A DNA stretch of 16,064 nucleotides from an uncultured Prevotella sp. (lineage in GTDB: Bacteria; Bacteroidota; Bacteroidia; Bacteroidales; Bacteroidaceae): NCBI GenBank assembly GCA_900547085.1, contig URFI01000020.1, forward strand, positions 1 through 16,064, written 5' to 3'. The translations under genes were made by a program, and so were the position numbers. The notes below the pieces were generated by a model. That model did not search any database. It saw nothing but the letters and a program-made list of their open reading frames with translations, and was not told where the DNA came from. Positions within the stretch are counted from its first letter, which is position 1, and each line of letters starts with the position of its first letter. This document shows, piece by piece, positions 1 to 7,392 of the stretch.

Positions 1-18
1 AGACGACATAATATCCTC

Positions 19-61
19 TTTTTGGAAAGCTGGGCCAAAGGTAGAAAAATCTTTCCAAAAA
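19..61 (-). terminator. Stem-loop downstream of the fimbrial lipoprotein gene
   Basis: Perfect 11-bp inverted repeat TTTTTGGAAAG (19-29) / CTTTCCAAAAA (51-61) with a 21-nt loop, about 45 bases past the stop codon of the minus-strand lipoprotein gene. No U-run follows the stem on the minus strand, although the arms end in A/T runs, so the terminator role is inferred from position. The loop contains a minus-strand TACCTTTG box (36-43). Confidence 0.45.
36..43 (-). promoter_or_regulatory. Possible -7 promoter box for a gene running off the left edge
   Basis: On the minus strand this reads TACCTTTG, matching the Bacteroidota TAnnTTTG -7 consensus. Downstream at 9-7 there is an ATG preceded by GAGGATATT, so a minus-strand gene may start here with only three codons inside the window. 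No TTTG -33 box is seen at the usual 19-21 base spacing, so the call is weak. Confidence 0.3.
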
Positions 62-106
62 TCTGTTTGGTTGAGCTATAAAAATATCATTCTTGAAGGG
101 TTACGA

Positions 107-1006
107 TTAATAATTGTATTCTTTTTTCGTCCATTCGTCTTGGACGGAAAAGGAAAATATATTGGCATCTGCCGGTGTGGTGCCTTGAAAGAACGAGCCT
201 TTGTATTGCGTAATCTCATTTACTTTGACAGGAACCTCTTCGAAAGTGTGCTCGGTAATGACATCGCCAGATGCGTTTAATGCAGATACCGTGATCTTCA
301 ACACATCCGAGGGCGTGTGCGGAAAGGTGTATACGTCAAACTGTCCTGGCCCAGTATGCTGTGCATCTGTCACGGTGCGTTCTTCGGTCTGGCGAGAGTT
401 TTTCGCACCAACGCCTGTCATCGCGTTGAATGTTGAGCTGCCGCCCGTGTAATAGAACTTCATGGTTTTGACCGCTGTTGGTATGGCATCGGTGGTTACC
501 AGTCTGAACATGGCTACGGCCCGCTTCATTTCGAGTTGGTAAGACGCATTGCCTCCAACCGTTACCTCTTGACAATAATAAAAGGTGTCGGTCATCTTGT
601 TCTTGGGAAATGAAATCTCTTCGGGCGATGTAATGGTGGCTGATCCGTTGCCACTGTGGGCAATAGCGACCACTTGGTATGTTCCTGCTGGCAGTGTGAC
701 GTCAATCTGACCGAAGTGGGTGTCCTTCGCGTCTTGGTGAATGTTCTTTACTTTCACGCCATCCTTGAACAGGGCCAAACTGATACGCGTGCAAACTTGC
801 TTGACATCGGTGGCACGCGACATGTCAACGGCTTGATTGAAAGGAATGTGTTCGAATTGGGCGACACGGAAAGAAAGGTGGAACAAGTCTTTTGTTACTT
901 GTTCCTCGGTGTTTGTCTCCTCTGCTAGTGACGGCTTTTCGCATGCTGACAAGCAGATGACCGATAGCAACAAGGCGGTTGACAGCATCTTCATCGTTTT
1001 CTTCAT
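107..1006 (-). CDS. FimB/Mfa2-family fimbrial lipoprotein
   Basis: A 299-residue secreted lipoprotein resembling the FimB/Mfa2 (fimbrial anchor/accessory) family of Bacteroidota. Seen: a short basic N-terminus, a hydrophobic segment and a lipobox LSAC with Cys at residue 22, then a beta-rich body. Stretches such as LPAGTYQVVAIAHSGN (about 105-120), MKRAVAMFRLVT (about 160-171) and the motif around FYYTGGSS are typical of this group, in which two transthyretin-like domains follow one another. Known members anchor fimbriae to the outer membrane and limit their length; that role is inferred here. No fimbrillin gene lies inside the window, but one could follow beyond the left edge. The start at 1006 is chosen because the signal peptide begins directly at MKKTMKM. 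Family call fairly sure, specific role not. Confidence 0.75.
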   Translation of the reverse strand: MKKTMKMLSTALLLSVICLSACEKPSLAEETNTEEQVTKDLFHLSFRVAQFEHIPFNQAVDMSRATDVKQVCTRISLALFKDGVKVKNIHQDAKDTHFGQIDVTLPAGTYQVVAIAHSGNGSATITSPEEISFPKNKMTDTFYYCQEVTVGGNASYQLEMKRAVAMFRLVTTDAIPTAVKTMKFYYTGGSSTFNAMTGVGAKNSRQTEERTVTDAQHTGPGQFDVYTFPHTPSDVLKITVSALNASGDVITEHTFEEVPVKVNEITQYKGSFFQGTTPADANIFSFSVQDEWTKKEYNY

Positions 1007-1058
1007 GGTTGGTAGTTGGGTGTAAGTTGGTTATATCGTTCGATGTTATTATCAGGTG

Positions 1059-1089
1059 CTAAGTTACGACAAAAAAGAATAACTTCAAA
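1059..1089 (-). promoter_or_regulatory. Candidate promoter of the fimbrial lipoprotein gene
   Basis: On the minus strand TTTG (1089-1086), 19 bases, then TAACTTAG (1066-1059). This fits the Bacteroidota TTTG-N19-21-TAnnTTTG pattern with one mismatch in the -7 box. It would give a leader of about 45-50 bases before the ATG at 1006. Confidence 0.4.
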
Positions 1090-1136
1090 ATTTTTTTATG
1101 CATCGAAAACGTAACTGCTACTCATTGCCGAATGGT

Positions 1137-2465
1137 TCACTTTTCTATTTGCTTGTTTTCCTCCTCCGTCAGTTCTTTATCCACCATCACCAGAGCTGAT
1201 GTAATGAGGGTACAGATGCCCAAAAGGGTGGTGAGAATGAAAAAGCGACGATAGCCAAGGGCTTGCTGAAGAGAGCCGCAGAGCATCATGGGAATCATGG
1301 TAGACACCGTGGCCAGTGAAATGCACAGGGCGTAGGTGGACACTCGTTTTACCTCACTGTAATAAACAAGGTAATGCAAATAGGCGCATAAGCCGAATCC
1401 ACAGGCCATTTGAGTGATGAATGCACAGCACGCTATCCAACCAATGTTCGCGGGCAGGGCATAGCTGAGATAGATGTAGAAGAGTGGTGGAATGCATGTG
1501 GCAAACGTCATGAGGGGGAGTGCATTGCCGAATGCGACTTTTCGAAGAAGCCAGATGCCCATCATGCCACCGACGATGAGTCCGAAGACACTAACCGTTC
1601 CTTGTACATAGCCAAACTCTTGTGGGGACAATGCCAGTCCGCCACTGCTACCTAAGTCGAGCATGAACTGGATGGAAACGGGCGTGAGCAACGTACAGGG
1701 CAACAGAAACATGCTCAGGAAGAGGATGCCTGGCCACGAACTTGGGGTTCGGATGAGGTCGGCACTGGTGTTCAGGCAGGCGTAGAACATGTCGGACACT
1801 CGTATCTTTCGCTCTCTATCATCGGCACCCGACTGCGGTATCATGAAGATGTGCCACAGCAAAACGACGGCAAGAAAACCGCTGAGGCAGTAACATGCCG
1901 TGCTCCATGAACTGCGTATGTTCCGAGTTATCACCTCGAGGTTGCCGCCTATCATCACGATGATGCCCAACACCACCAGCATGGACGGTAGGTAGAACGT
2001 CAGCTTGAAGAGTTGAAGGGACGAGGTGCGATGGTGCTTGATGGCCTGCAGACTGAATTTGTCGATGGCAATGTCGTGAAAAACATGCGCAATGGCCATC
2101 ACCCCGAGGCACATGAGGCTGCCTTCCAACCAGCAAGTGCCATTCAGAGCATGCGCCATGCCAGCCATGGAGAGGATGATTAGCGCTTCAGAAAGCAGTA
2201 TCCATAGGCGGTTGCGGTGGCCCGTCTGCACGAAGATAGATAGCACGGGACGCATGGCGACGGGCAACATCAACCAGGCAATAAAGAAAGTTGCCGCTCC
2301 GTTGTCGACTCCCATTCGCTTGAAAATCACGAGTGGAAAATAGAACAGCATCACAAACGTGAGCCCCTTGAAGAGGTACAGCGTTGGCATCCACTTCCAG
2401 GGAACCATGACTTCGTGGTTGAGGTCCAAGGGAGAATTGAATAGGTGATGACTGATTATTTTCAT
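1137..2465 (-). CDS. AmpG-like major facilitator superfamily transporter
   Basis: A 442-residue polytopic inner-membrane protein with hydrophobic segments through nearly its whole length, about 12 by eye. The opening VPWKWMPTLYLFKGL (about 21-35) resembles the PWxWIPTLYFxEGLP start of Bacteroidota AmpG-like permeases, and the HDIAIDKF stretch (about 130-137) corresponds to their HDIAADGF. AmpG proteins import anhydro-muropeptides, and as I recall a relative in Tannerella forsythia takes up MurNAc. The gene lies 228 bases downstream of the SpoIID-containing fusion gene on the same strand, so a shared role in murein recovery is plausible. The substrate is inferred. A diverged member is likely, because the PYVAV segment usual after the opening is replaced by TFVML. 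Start at 2465 keeps the short cytoplasmic N-terminus typical of the group. Confidence 0.7.
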   Translation of the reverse strand: MKIISHHLFNSPLDLNHEVMVPWKWMPTLYLFKGLTFVMLFYFPLVIFKRMGVDNGAATFFIAWLMLPVAMRPVLSIFVQTGHRNRLWILLSEALIILSMAGMAHALNGTCWLEGSLMCLGVMAIAHVFHDIAIDKFSLQAIKHHRTSSLQLFKLTFYLPSMLVVLGIIVMIGGNLEVITRNIRSSWSTACYCLSGFLAVVLLWHIFMIPQSGADDRERKIRVSDMFYACLNTSADLIRTPSSWPGILFLSMFLLPCTLLTPVSIQFMLDLGSSGGLALSPQEFGYVQGTVSVFGLIVGGMMGIWLLRKVAFGNALPLMTFATCIPPLFYIYLSYALPANIGWIACCAFITQMACGFGLCAYLHYLVYYSEVKRVSTYALCISLATVSTMIPMMLCGSLQQALGYRRFFILTTLLGICTLITSALVMVDKELTEEENKQIEK

Positions 2466-2500
2466 CTCGAGTTGATTGGAGCTATTTGTATTTGGTAGTA

Positions 2501-2556
2501 GTTATTGGGAGTTAAGGGAAGTTAGTGGGAGTTAACTGGGGTTATCGGGCGTAACC
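2501..2556. repeat. Left decamer array (GTTAnnGGGA units)
   Basis: Five head-to-tail units of exactly ten bases: GTTATTGGGA, GTTAAGGGAA, GTTAGTGGGA, GTTAACTGGG and GTTATCGGGC (2501-2550), then a decayed GTAACC. GTTA is invariant; positions 5-6 vary most. The array lies just upstream of the MFS gene start and mirrors the array at 2624-2693. Confidence 0.85.
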
Positions 2557-2660
2557 TTATATTATATAGTTTGGTGTAGCGGTCACTTAGGAATGTTTCC
2601 CTACTAAACAGGCATTTGTCTGCTAACCCCAATTAACTCCTACTAACTCCTATTAACTCC
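2508..2660. repeat. Large imperfect palindrome made of the two decamer arrays
   Basis: The left arm 2508-2544 and right arm 2624-2660 are each 37 bases. The left arm matches the reverse complement of the right arm at 32 of 37 positions, and two of the five differences would be G-U pairs on plus-strand RNA. The 79-base centre is AT-rich at 2557-2568 and contains the near-palindrome TAGGAATGTTTCCCTA (2588-2603). It could fold into a very long hairpin between two co-oriented genes, acting as a terminator, attenuator or mRNA-stability element; none of these is shown. Confidence 0.75.
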
Positions 2661-2693
2661 GGCTTACTTCCGGTCACTCCCGTTTACTCTCTG
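2624..2693. repeat. Right decamer array (inverted units)
   Basis: Seven ten-base units in the opposite orientation: TAACCCCAAT, TAACTCCTAC, TAACTCCTAT, TAACTCCGGC, TTACTTCCGG, TCACTCCCGT and TTACTCTCTG. They decay towards the fusion gene, and the array runs right up to its stop codon at 2694-2696. The unit is the reverse complement of the left array's (n)GGAGTTA. Confidence 0.85.
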
Positions 2694-5600
2694 TCATTCG
2701 TACAGTTTCTCGATGGTGGCGTGGTGGTAATAGTGGGTTAAAATCTCATCGTAGCGATATCCATCTTCACCCATCACGGCGGCACCTATTTGACAAAGTC
2801 CAACGCCGTGACCCCATCCGGCTCCGGTGAGGACAAACCTTTGGGGAACGCCATCAACCACATCTTCCTTGTCAACCACGAAGGCCGAACTATACAAGTG
2901 CGATTCCGACAGCGTTCTTCTTATCTCTAATTCCTTGCCTATGGTGAAGGTCAGTTCGCTGCCAACGATTTTTAGTCGGGATATGCGCCCGCTCTTGCCT
3001 CGCTTCAGCGGCACCAAGTCCAGGATGTCGCCAAAAGTCATGTTCGTCTTCTGCTCGATGAGAGCTTTCAGCTCCGTTTGGGTGTAGCTCACTTTCCATC
3101 GATAGAAGTCGGCTGTCTCTTGGTCATAGTCGTTCAATACCTGCGAGAGAATCTTTTTGTCAGTGGTGTGACAGAAGGCTTCGGGTACCGAGCGTATCCA
3201 TTCTTCGGCATTCTTCTCCACCGTCAGGTCGAGGAGAGGCTCGGCTTTACCTTCCAGTTGTTGACGGTTGTCGCGTATGGCTTCCAGATAAGATTTATGC
3301 TCATCTTCCCAACAATATTCGTATTCTTCGCTGATGCCGCCACAACATTTGCTAAAGCGAGCGTCGCATATCTCGCCCTCCGACAGCAGAATCTGCCCTC
3401 GTGTGCGACGAATGGCAGTGGCCACGTTGGGACTTGTTTCCTTTGTGATGCCCTGATATCGCTGACAGTGGTCGTCTGCGCACACGTCGAAGAGCGTGTG
3501 ATCTTCTCGGTCGTACCACTTAATCAGCTCGTCGTCTTTCCGAATGAACGAGAAGAAGCTGTTTGCCGACTCTTTCAGGTTGCGGCGTTTCTCCATCTGA
3601 GCCAGCAGCCAGCTGCGTGAGATGACGGCATGTGCCTTCAGTAGTTCAAGTGAGGCCGTGGCGCTCATCTCGCTGGAGATGACGCTCTCAAGGTAGGTTT
3701 CTACCGGCAGCTCGTTGATGGCGCATATCTTCTCACTGTCCACGATGAGGCGCAATACGCCTGGGAAGGTCTGCGACTCTTTGCGTTCCCAGTGGAAGTT
3801 GATGCCGATGGTCACGTCGTCCAGTGTGAACGATGCGTCAGCTTGATGGGGCGTGAATGTCAACTCACGGTATGTGTTGCCGTTCCAACCGATGCCTCCC
3901 TCGTGGAAGCGCACCGTTTGTTCGCCCGACACCACCTCTCCTTTGGCCAAATAGGGCTTGTTGAGCGTGAAACGTATCTCTTCTGCGCTGACAATTCCTA
4001 CCGACACGCTGGGTTCTTGGTGATTCTCAATGGTGGCGAAGGTGGGCTGATTGGCGCTTGAGGCTTTCGCCAGGCAGTCTAACACCTGTTGCATGTCCTG
4101 CTGGGAGATGCTCATCTCGCACAGAATGTGTTCGAGTTGTCCGGCCGTGAGCCGTTCAAAATCTTCTTTCCGGGGCGTGATAATCAGTCCGGCCATATCT
4201 AAGGCACCGGGACTGATGAGCATTTGGTCTGCCCCCTCAGCGAAGTAGCAGTCGGGGCGGTGCTTCTTTCTGGGGAATACCACCGAAACATAATCGTCAT
4301 CCTGCCGCCAAGCCACGATGTTCATCATGGGTTCCGTGTCACCTTCGTGCTGGGGAAGGGCCCGATACAGTTCGTGGAAGAGCTTTTCACCTGCCTTGGC
4401 TGAGCGGCACTTGATGGCGAAGGCATGGCACGGATATGCCTTCACCACAGCCAGCTGGTCGTCTTCACTCAGCGATATCACAGGTTCTAAGGAGTGTGAA
4501 AGCCGTTGCCATGCCTGCTGAAGAGGCAGGATGCCGCTGCTGCCGCCTTGGAAATGGGCATGATCGGGAGCCGATGCGCCACAGCGCGGACCGTTGTAGA
4601 ACACCATCAGCTCGGGAAAGTAATCCAGCAGCTTGTATATTTCCGCATAATGCGGGGCTATTTGTTGGGGTTCATGCCTCCGAAGTGGGATGGTGTAATG
4701 TTCGGGCAGGATGGGGAAAGGATTGATGAGTAATTCAAAATCCTGGTCAATCGTTTTTGTCATCTGCTCTTCCGGTCGGTTTTTCTCGCAGAGGAAACAA
4801 GGGCGGGCGGCCAACGATTTGTGGTCAATCTTGGCACCCGTTGACACCATTCGTGCTGGATTGAACTGAATAGTGAAGCTGTTGTCGCCCAAAAGTAGCT
4901 GTCGGGTTTCCACTTGTTTAAGTTCTCTGAACCGCTGATGGGCACTTTCCCAAACCTCCAGTTGGCGGTTGGTGAACCGGTGCAACTGGCTCTCTACTAT
5001 GCTTTCGCTCTTTCCGCTCACCATTTGGCGTCGTGCCTGAATCTCCAAGGTGCGCAGTCGGTCTTTGTATTGGTTGTTTCGATTCTGTTTCTCCACGCTC
5101 AAATCATGGTCGCTGTTGCCATTCCATCGCCGACAGAGATACAACTCTTCGAAGATACGCCCAATCTTGTATTTGCGTGAGAAGAGCAGTCCCAGCGCAT
5201 AATCTTCGCCATAGCTGGTATTGGGTACTTGTATCTGTCGCAACAGGGGCGTGAAAAAGGCTCTTGGCGCTCCAAGCCCATTGATGCGAAGAGCATTGTT
5301 TGGGCCATTCTCATCTGTCCATTCGCTGTGACTGATAAGGCCAGGTGGTATTGTTTGTAGATTGAAGTCGCACAGGCGGTAGCTACCTATCACCATGGCG
5401 GCTCCTTGCTCATAGAAGGCGTTTATTAAGCGTTGCAGTGTTTGTGGCGACGAATACAGGTCGTCGCTGTCCAACTGAACGGCAAATCGTCCACAGCGTT
5501 CGTCGTTCACGGCCATGTTCCAGCAGCCGCCAATGCCCAGGTCGGTACGCTCGGGGATGAGGTGAATCAATCGTTCATAAGTGCGAGTCAATTCCTCTAC

Positions 5601-6488
5601 TATGTGCGTAGTGTCATCTGTTGAATGGTTGTCTACCACTATTACGTTGAAAGGAAATGTCGTTTGTTGTGCGAATGCCGACTTGATGGCATCAGAAATT
5701 GTCTTTTCGCGGTTGAAAACAGGGATAATTACCGAAGCTTCAAACTCGAAGTCCTGCTCTTTAAAATCGGGTCGGTTATATGCCGTGGTGTCTATCTTGG
5801 CACCCAGGGTGGTCAGGTGTGCCGTGACTGCTCTTTCCATCTCCGTTTGTGCCTCCCGATTGTTCGGGTCCACATAATCAAACTGCTTTTCTCCGCTCAG
5901 TCGGTTGTCTACCTGTTGCTCGGTATAAAGCATTTCGTCGAGGTGGAAGATGGTACCTTGCGTGCTGAGAAAGAGACGCAGGTCGTAGAATCCGGCATAC
6001 AAGTAATCGTCCCTGTCGGCTTGTTCTGCGAATGTCTTGCAGGTCTCTGTCTTCAGCAACAGCAGCTGTCCGAAATCAAAATCATCTCGGATGCTCCCCT
6101 CCTGATAATCAATCACGGGGTGCGGCAGCCGCTTTCCGCCCACACTGATGTAATGGTCGCTGTACACGCAGGTGGCATCAGCGTCGACCGCCACGCGCAG
6201 CCACCGGTCCATGGCATGAAATCCCAGCGTGAATGGTGTGGCCTTCCTGCTGAGCAGGATATAATCGGCAGTAGCCAATTGAGCCATTTTCCTCATCGTC
6301 TCAGATGACGTGAGGCGGTTGATACGAACCAGTGAACAGTCGTGGGGAACTTCGTTTTCCTTTGTGAACTGTTCCGAAACCATCAGATAAATTTGTCGTA
6401 CACATTTGCTTTGTCGCAAGTCGTGAAGGGTGTTTTCCATCACGGCGATGTCGTCGCACGGTAGGAAGCAGTCTATATTTTCTCTCAT
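2694..6488 (-). CDS. Glycosyltransferase-2 / DUF4922 HIT-like / SpoIID fusion protein
   Basis: A 1264-residue multidomain protein. Residues 1-240 resemble a decayed or accessory glycosyltransferase region. Residues 250-450 form a GT-A family 2 domain with VIIPVFNR, VVDNHSTDD, the DxD-like LDSDD (339-343) and GED (427-429). Residues about 500-820 are DUF4922-like with the pair CFLC (564-567) and a histidine-triad-like DHAHFQGG (His643, His645, Gln647), as in GalT/HIT nucleotidyltransferases or phosphorylases. Residues about 830-1264 are a SpoIID/LytB domain with the presumed catalytic Glu940 in SSEM, CADDHC (1003-1008), KCCGG (1048-1052) and GAGWGHGVGLCQIGA near the end. SpoIID is a lytic transglycosylase on peptide-free murein. 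No signal peptide or membrane segment is visible, which is odd for a murein enzyme. The open frame extends to 6581, but MRENID at 6488 is preferred because the 31 upstream codons lack family character. Exact substrates are unknown. Confidence 0.8.
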   Translation of the reverse strand: MRENIDCFLPCDDIAVMENTLHDLRQSKCVRQIYLMVSEQFTKENEVPHDCSLVRINRLTSSETMRKMAQLATADYILLSRKATPFTLGFHAMDRWLRVAVDADATCVYSDHYISVGGKRLPHPVIDYQEGSIRDDFDFGQLLLLKTETCKTFAEQADRDDYLYAGFYDLRLFLSTQGTIFHLDEMLYTEQQVDNRLSGEKQFDYVDPNNREAQTEMERAVTAHLTTLGAKIDTTAYNRPDFKEQDFEFEASVIIPVFNREKTISDAIKSAFAQQTTFPFNVIVVDNHSTDDTTHIVEELTRTYERLIHLIPERTDLGIGGCWNMAVNDERCGRFAVQLDSDDLYSSPQTLQRLINAFYEQGAAMVIGSYRLCDFNLQTIPPGLISHSEWTDENGPNNALRINGLGAPRAFFTPLLRQIQVPNTSYGEDYALGLLFSRKYKIGRIFEELYLCRRWNGNSDHDLSVEKQNRNNQYKDRLRTLEIQARRQMVSGKSESIVESQLHRFTNRQLEVWESAHQRFRELKQVETRQLLLGDNSFTIQFNPARMVSTGAKIDHKSLAARPCFLCEKNRPEEQMTKTIDQDFELLINPFPILPEHYTIPLRRHEPQQIAPHYAEIYKLLDYFPELMVFYNGPRCGASAPDHAHFQGGSSGILPLQQAWQRLSHSLEPVISLSEDDQLAVVKAYPCHAFAIKCRSAKAGEKLFHELYRALPQHEGDTEPMMNIVAWRQDDDYVSVVFPRKKHRPDCYFAEGADQMLISPGALDMAGLIITPRKEDFERLTAGQLEHILCEMSISQQDMQQVLDCLAKASSANQPTFATIENHQEPSVSVGIVSAEEIRFTLNKPYLAKGEVVSGEQTVRFHEGGIGWNGNTYRELTFTPHQADASFTLDDVTIGINFHWERKESQTFPGVLRLIVDSEKICAINELPVETYLESVISSEMSATASLELLKAHAVISRSWLLAQMEKRRNLKESANSFFSFIRKDDELIKWYDREDHTLFDVCADDHCQRYQGITKETSPNVATAIRRTRGQILLSEGEICDARFSKCCGGISEEYEYCWEDEHKSYLEAIRDNRQQLEGKAEPLLDLTVEKNAEEWIRSVPEAFCHTTDKKILSQVLNDYDQETADFYRWKVSYTQTELKALIEQKTNMTFGDILDLVPLKRGKSGRISRLKIVGSELTFTIGKELEIRRTLSESHLYSSAFVVDKEDVVDGVPQRFVLTGAGWGHGVGLCQIGAAVMGEDGYRYDEILTHYYHHATIEKLYE

Positions 6489-6554
6489 TATTTTGGTTTT
6501 TACATGAACGGATTTGGTTTCTGAGCGAGATAAGCTTGTGCTCTTGTTTGTAAT

Positions 6555-6592
6555 TGTTGAGGCGCAGCCTGTTTTATGCAAAGCTAGTGCAA
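6555..6592. repeat. Intergenic repeat, copy 1 (direct copy of 6621-6658)
   Basis: A 38-base block starting TGTTGAGGCGCAGCCT and ending GCTAGTGCAA. It matches 6621-6658 at 34 of 38 positions, offset by exactly 66 bases. It carries CAAAGCTA (6579-6586), which on the minus strand reads TAGCTTTG, a -7 promoter-like box about 90 bases before the fusion gene start. Confidence 0.8.
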
Positions 6593-6644
6593 GCCGAAGA
6601 CAAAGGAAGTTTACTTACTTTGTTGAGCCGCAGCCTATCTTATG
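6578..6644. repeat. Intergenic palindromic repeat unit of about 66 bp
   Basis: The unit is an imperfect palindrome. GCAAAGCTAG...GCCGAAGACAAAGGAAGT on the left is roughly the reverse complement of ACTTACTTTG...CCGCAGCCTATCTTATGC on the right, with a central near-perfect hairpin at 6601-6622. A diverged copy occurs at 7399-7465. Such units resemble intergenic repeats I associate with Prevotella genomes from memory; copy number was not checked. Confidence 0.7.
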
Positions 6645-6652
6645 CAAAGATA
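6579..6652 (-). promoter_or_regulatory. Two candidate -7 boxes upstream of the fusion gene
   Basis: Minus-strand TAGCTTTG (6586-6579) and TATCTTTG (6652-6645) both fit TAnnTTTG and lie in the two repeat copies, about 90 and 155 bases before the ATG at 6488. Neither has TTTG at the usual spacing; both have it at 14 bases. Promoter function is therefore tentative. Confidence 0.35.
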
Positions 6653-6658
6653 GTGCAA
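6621..6658. repeat. Intergenic repeat, copy 2
   Basis: Direct repeat of 6555-6592. It contains CAAAGATA (6645-6652), a minus-strand TATCTTTG -7 box. As in the other copies, a TTTG lies 14 bases upstream of this box on the minus strand, shorter than the usual 19-21. Confidence 0.8.
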
Positions 6659-6751
6659 AAAGCCCACAAAAAGAAATGAACAACCTACTTTTTTACCGTC
6701 CGCCTTTCTGACTGTCAAAGAAGTGTTGAGTTGACGGCATCCGTTTGTGAA

Positions 6752-6773
6752 TCATCATCGTGTTGGATGATGA
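6752..6773. repeat. Perfect 8-bp stem-loop
   Basis: TCATCATC (6752-6759) and GATGATGA (6766-6773) enclose the 6-base loop GTGTTG. No T-run follows directly, so it is not an obvious terminator. Confidence 0.6.
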
Positions 6774-6934
6774 ATAATCTTGACAAGCAAGCCTTCCATA
6801 TTTTGCGTTTTTGCCAACAGACGGGTAGTAAGGCGCAAATACGAAAAATATGAGCGATTTTAGGATGTCTTTGACAATCAGATTCTTATGCGCATTTATC
6901 CCTACTCGTCCTCCGCTATTCACGCACTTTTTCG

Positions 6935-7020
6935 TTAAAAGCATTGCTATTGGCATTCAATTCACATGCTTTTGAACCTCAATAGCATGCTTGTTGTGCT
7001 TCTTTAGCGATGCTTTTTAA
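6935..7020. repeat. Nested inverted repeats of AAGCAT-type units
   Basis: TTAAAAGCATTGCTA (6935-6949) pairs with TAGCGATGCTTTTTAA (7005-7020) with one bulge and one G-U-type difference. AAGCATTGCTATTG (6939-6952) pairs with CAATAGCATGCTT (6980-6992) with one bulge, and AAAAGCA (6937-6943) with TGCTTTT (6967-6973). The left arm therefore has three alternative partners. This could be a switchable RNA fold or an accumulation of repeat units. Confidence 0.55.
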
Positions 7021-7294
7021 CCCTTAAAATGCCCATTTTGAAGTTGAAAACGATTTTTTCAGGCCTCCCAAATCGTTCTTTTGCTCCTGGTAAGCCTATT
7101 GATTTTTTCTAGAATGTGCTTTTTTATTGGGCGTTTTTGACCATAAATCTGATAAAAAATAAGGACAATTTGTAGGGTTGTGATCTATCGCTTTCCTCGC
7201 AAATAAAGGTTTCATTTGTAGGGTGGCATAATCATCCAACATCTGCCATCTTCGCTTTTTCATCTTTGGCAGAATTTATTCTTTGGCTGTTTAG

Positions 7295-7333
7295 TCACGC
7301 AAAATTCGCAGAAACAGCTGATTTTTTGCGTGA
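7295..7333. repeat. 10-bp stem-loop upstream of rlmN
   Basis: TCACGCAAAA (7295-7304) and TTTTGCGTGA (7324-7333) form a perfect stem with a 19-base loop. It lies about 60 bases before the candidate rlmN promoter and may end transcription entering from the left. Confidence 0.5.
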
Positions 7334-7392
7334 ATCTGGGTTGTAATTTTCGTTTTTATATATTAGGTGTAGGATGTTCCAGGCTTTTTGTG

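Noticed and set aside
2501..2696. CRISPR array
   Set aside because: The repeats are ten bases without spacers and occur in both orientations; no cas genes are present.
3078..3620. 180-codon plus-strand open frame
   Set aside because: It is antisense to the SpoIID domain, whose motifs are clear; the plus-strand product has no recognisable features.
5625..6308. 227-codon plus-strand open frame antisense to the fusion gene
   Set aside because: It is fully inside the strongly coding minus-strand GT2 region, is Val/Cys-rich without family motifs, and arises as a shadow of that gene's codon pattern.
6489..6581. N-terminal extension of the fusion gene (31 more codons)
   Set aside because: The extra residues are Ser/Thr/Lys-rich without domain character, while MRENID at 6488 gives a sensible start; a signal peptide is not present in the extension either.
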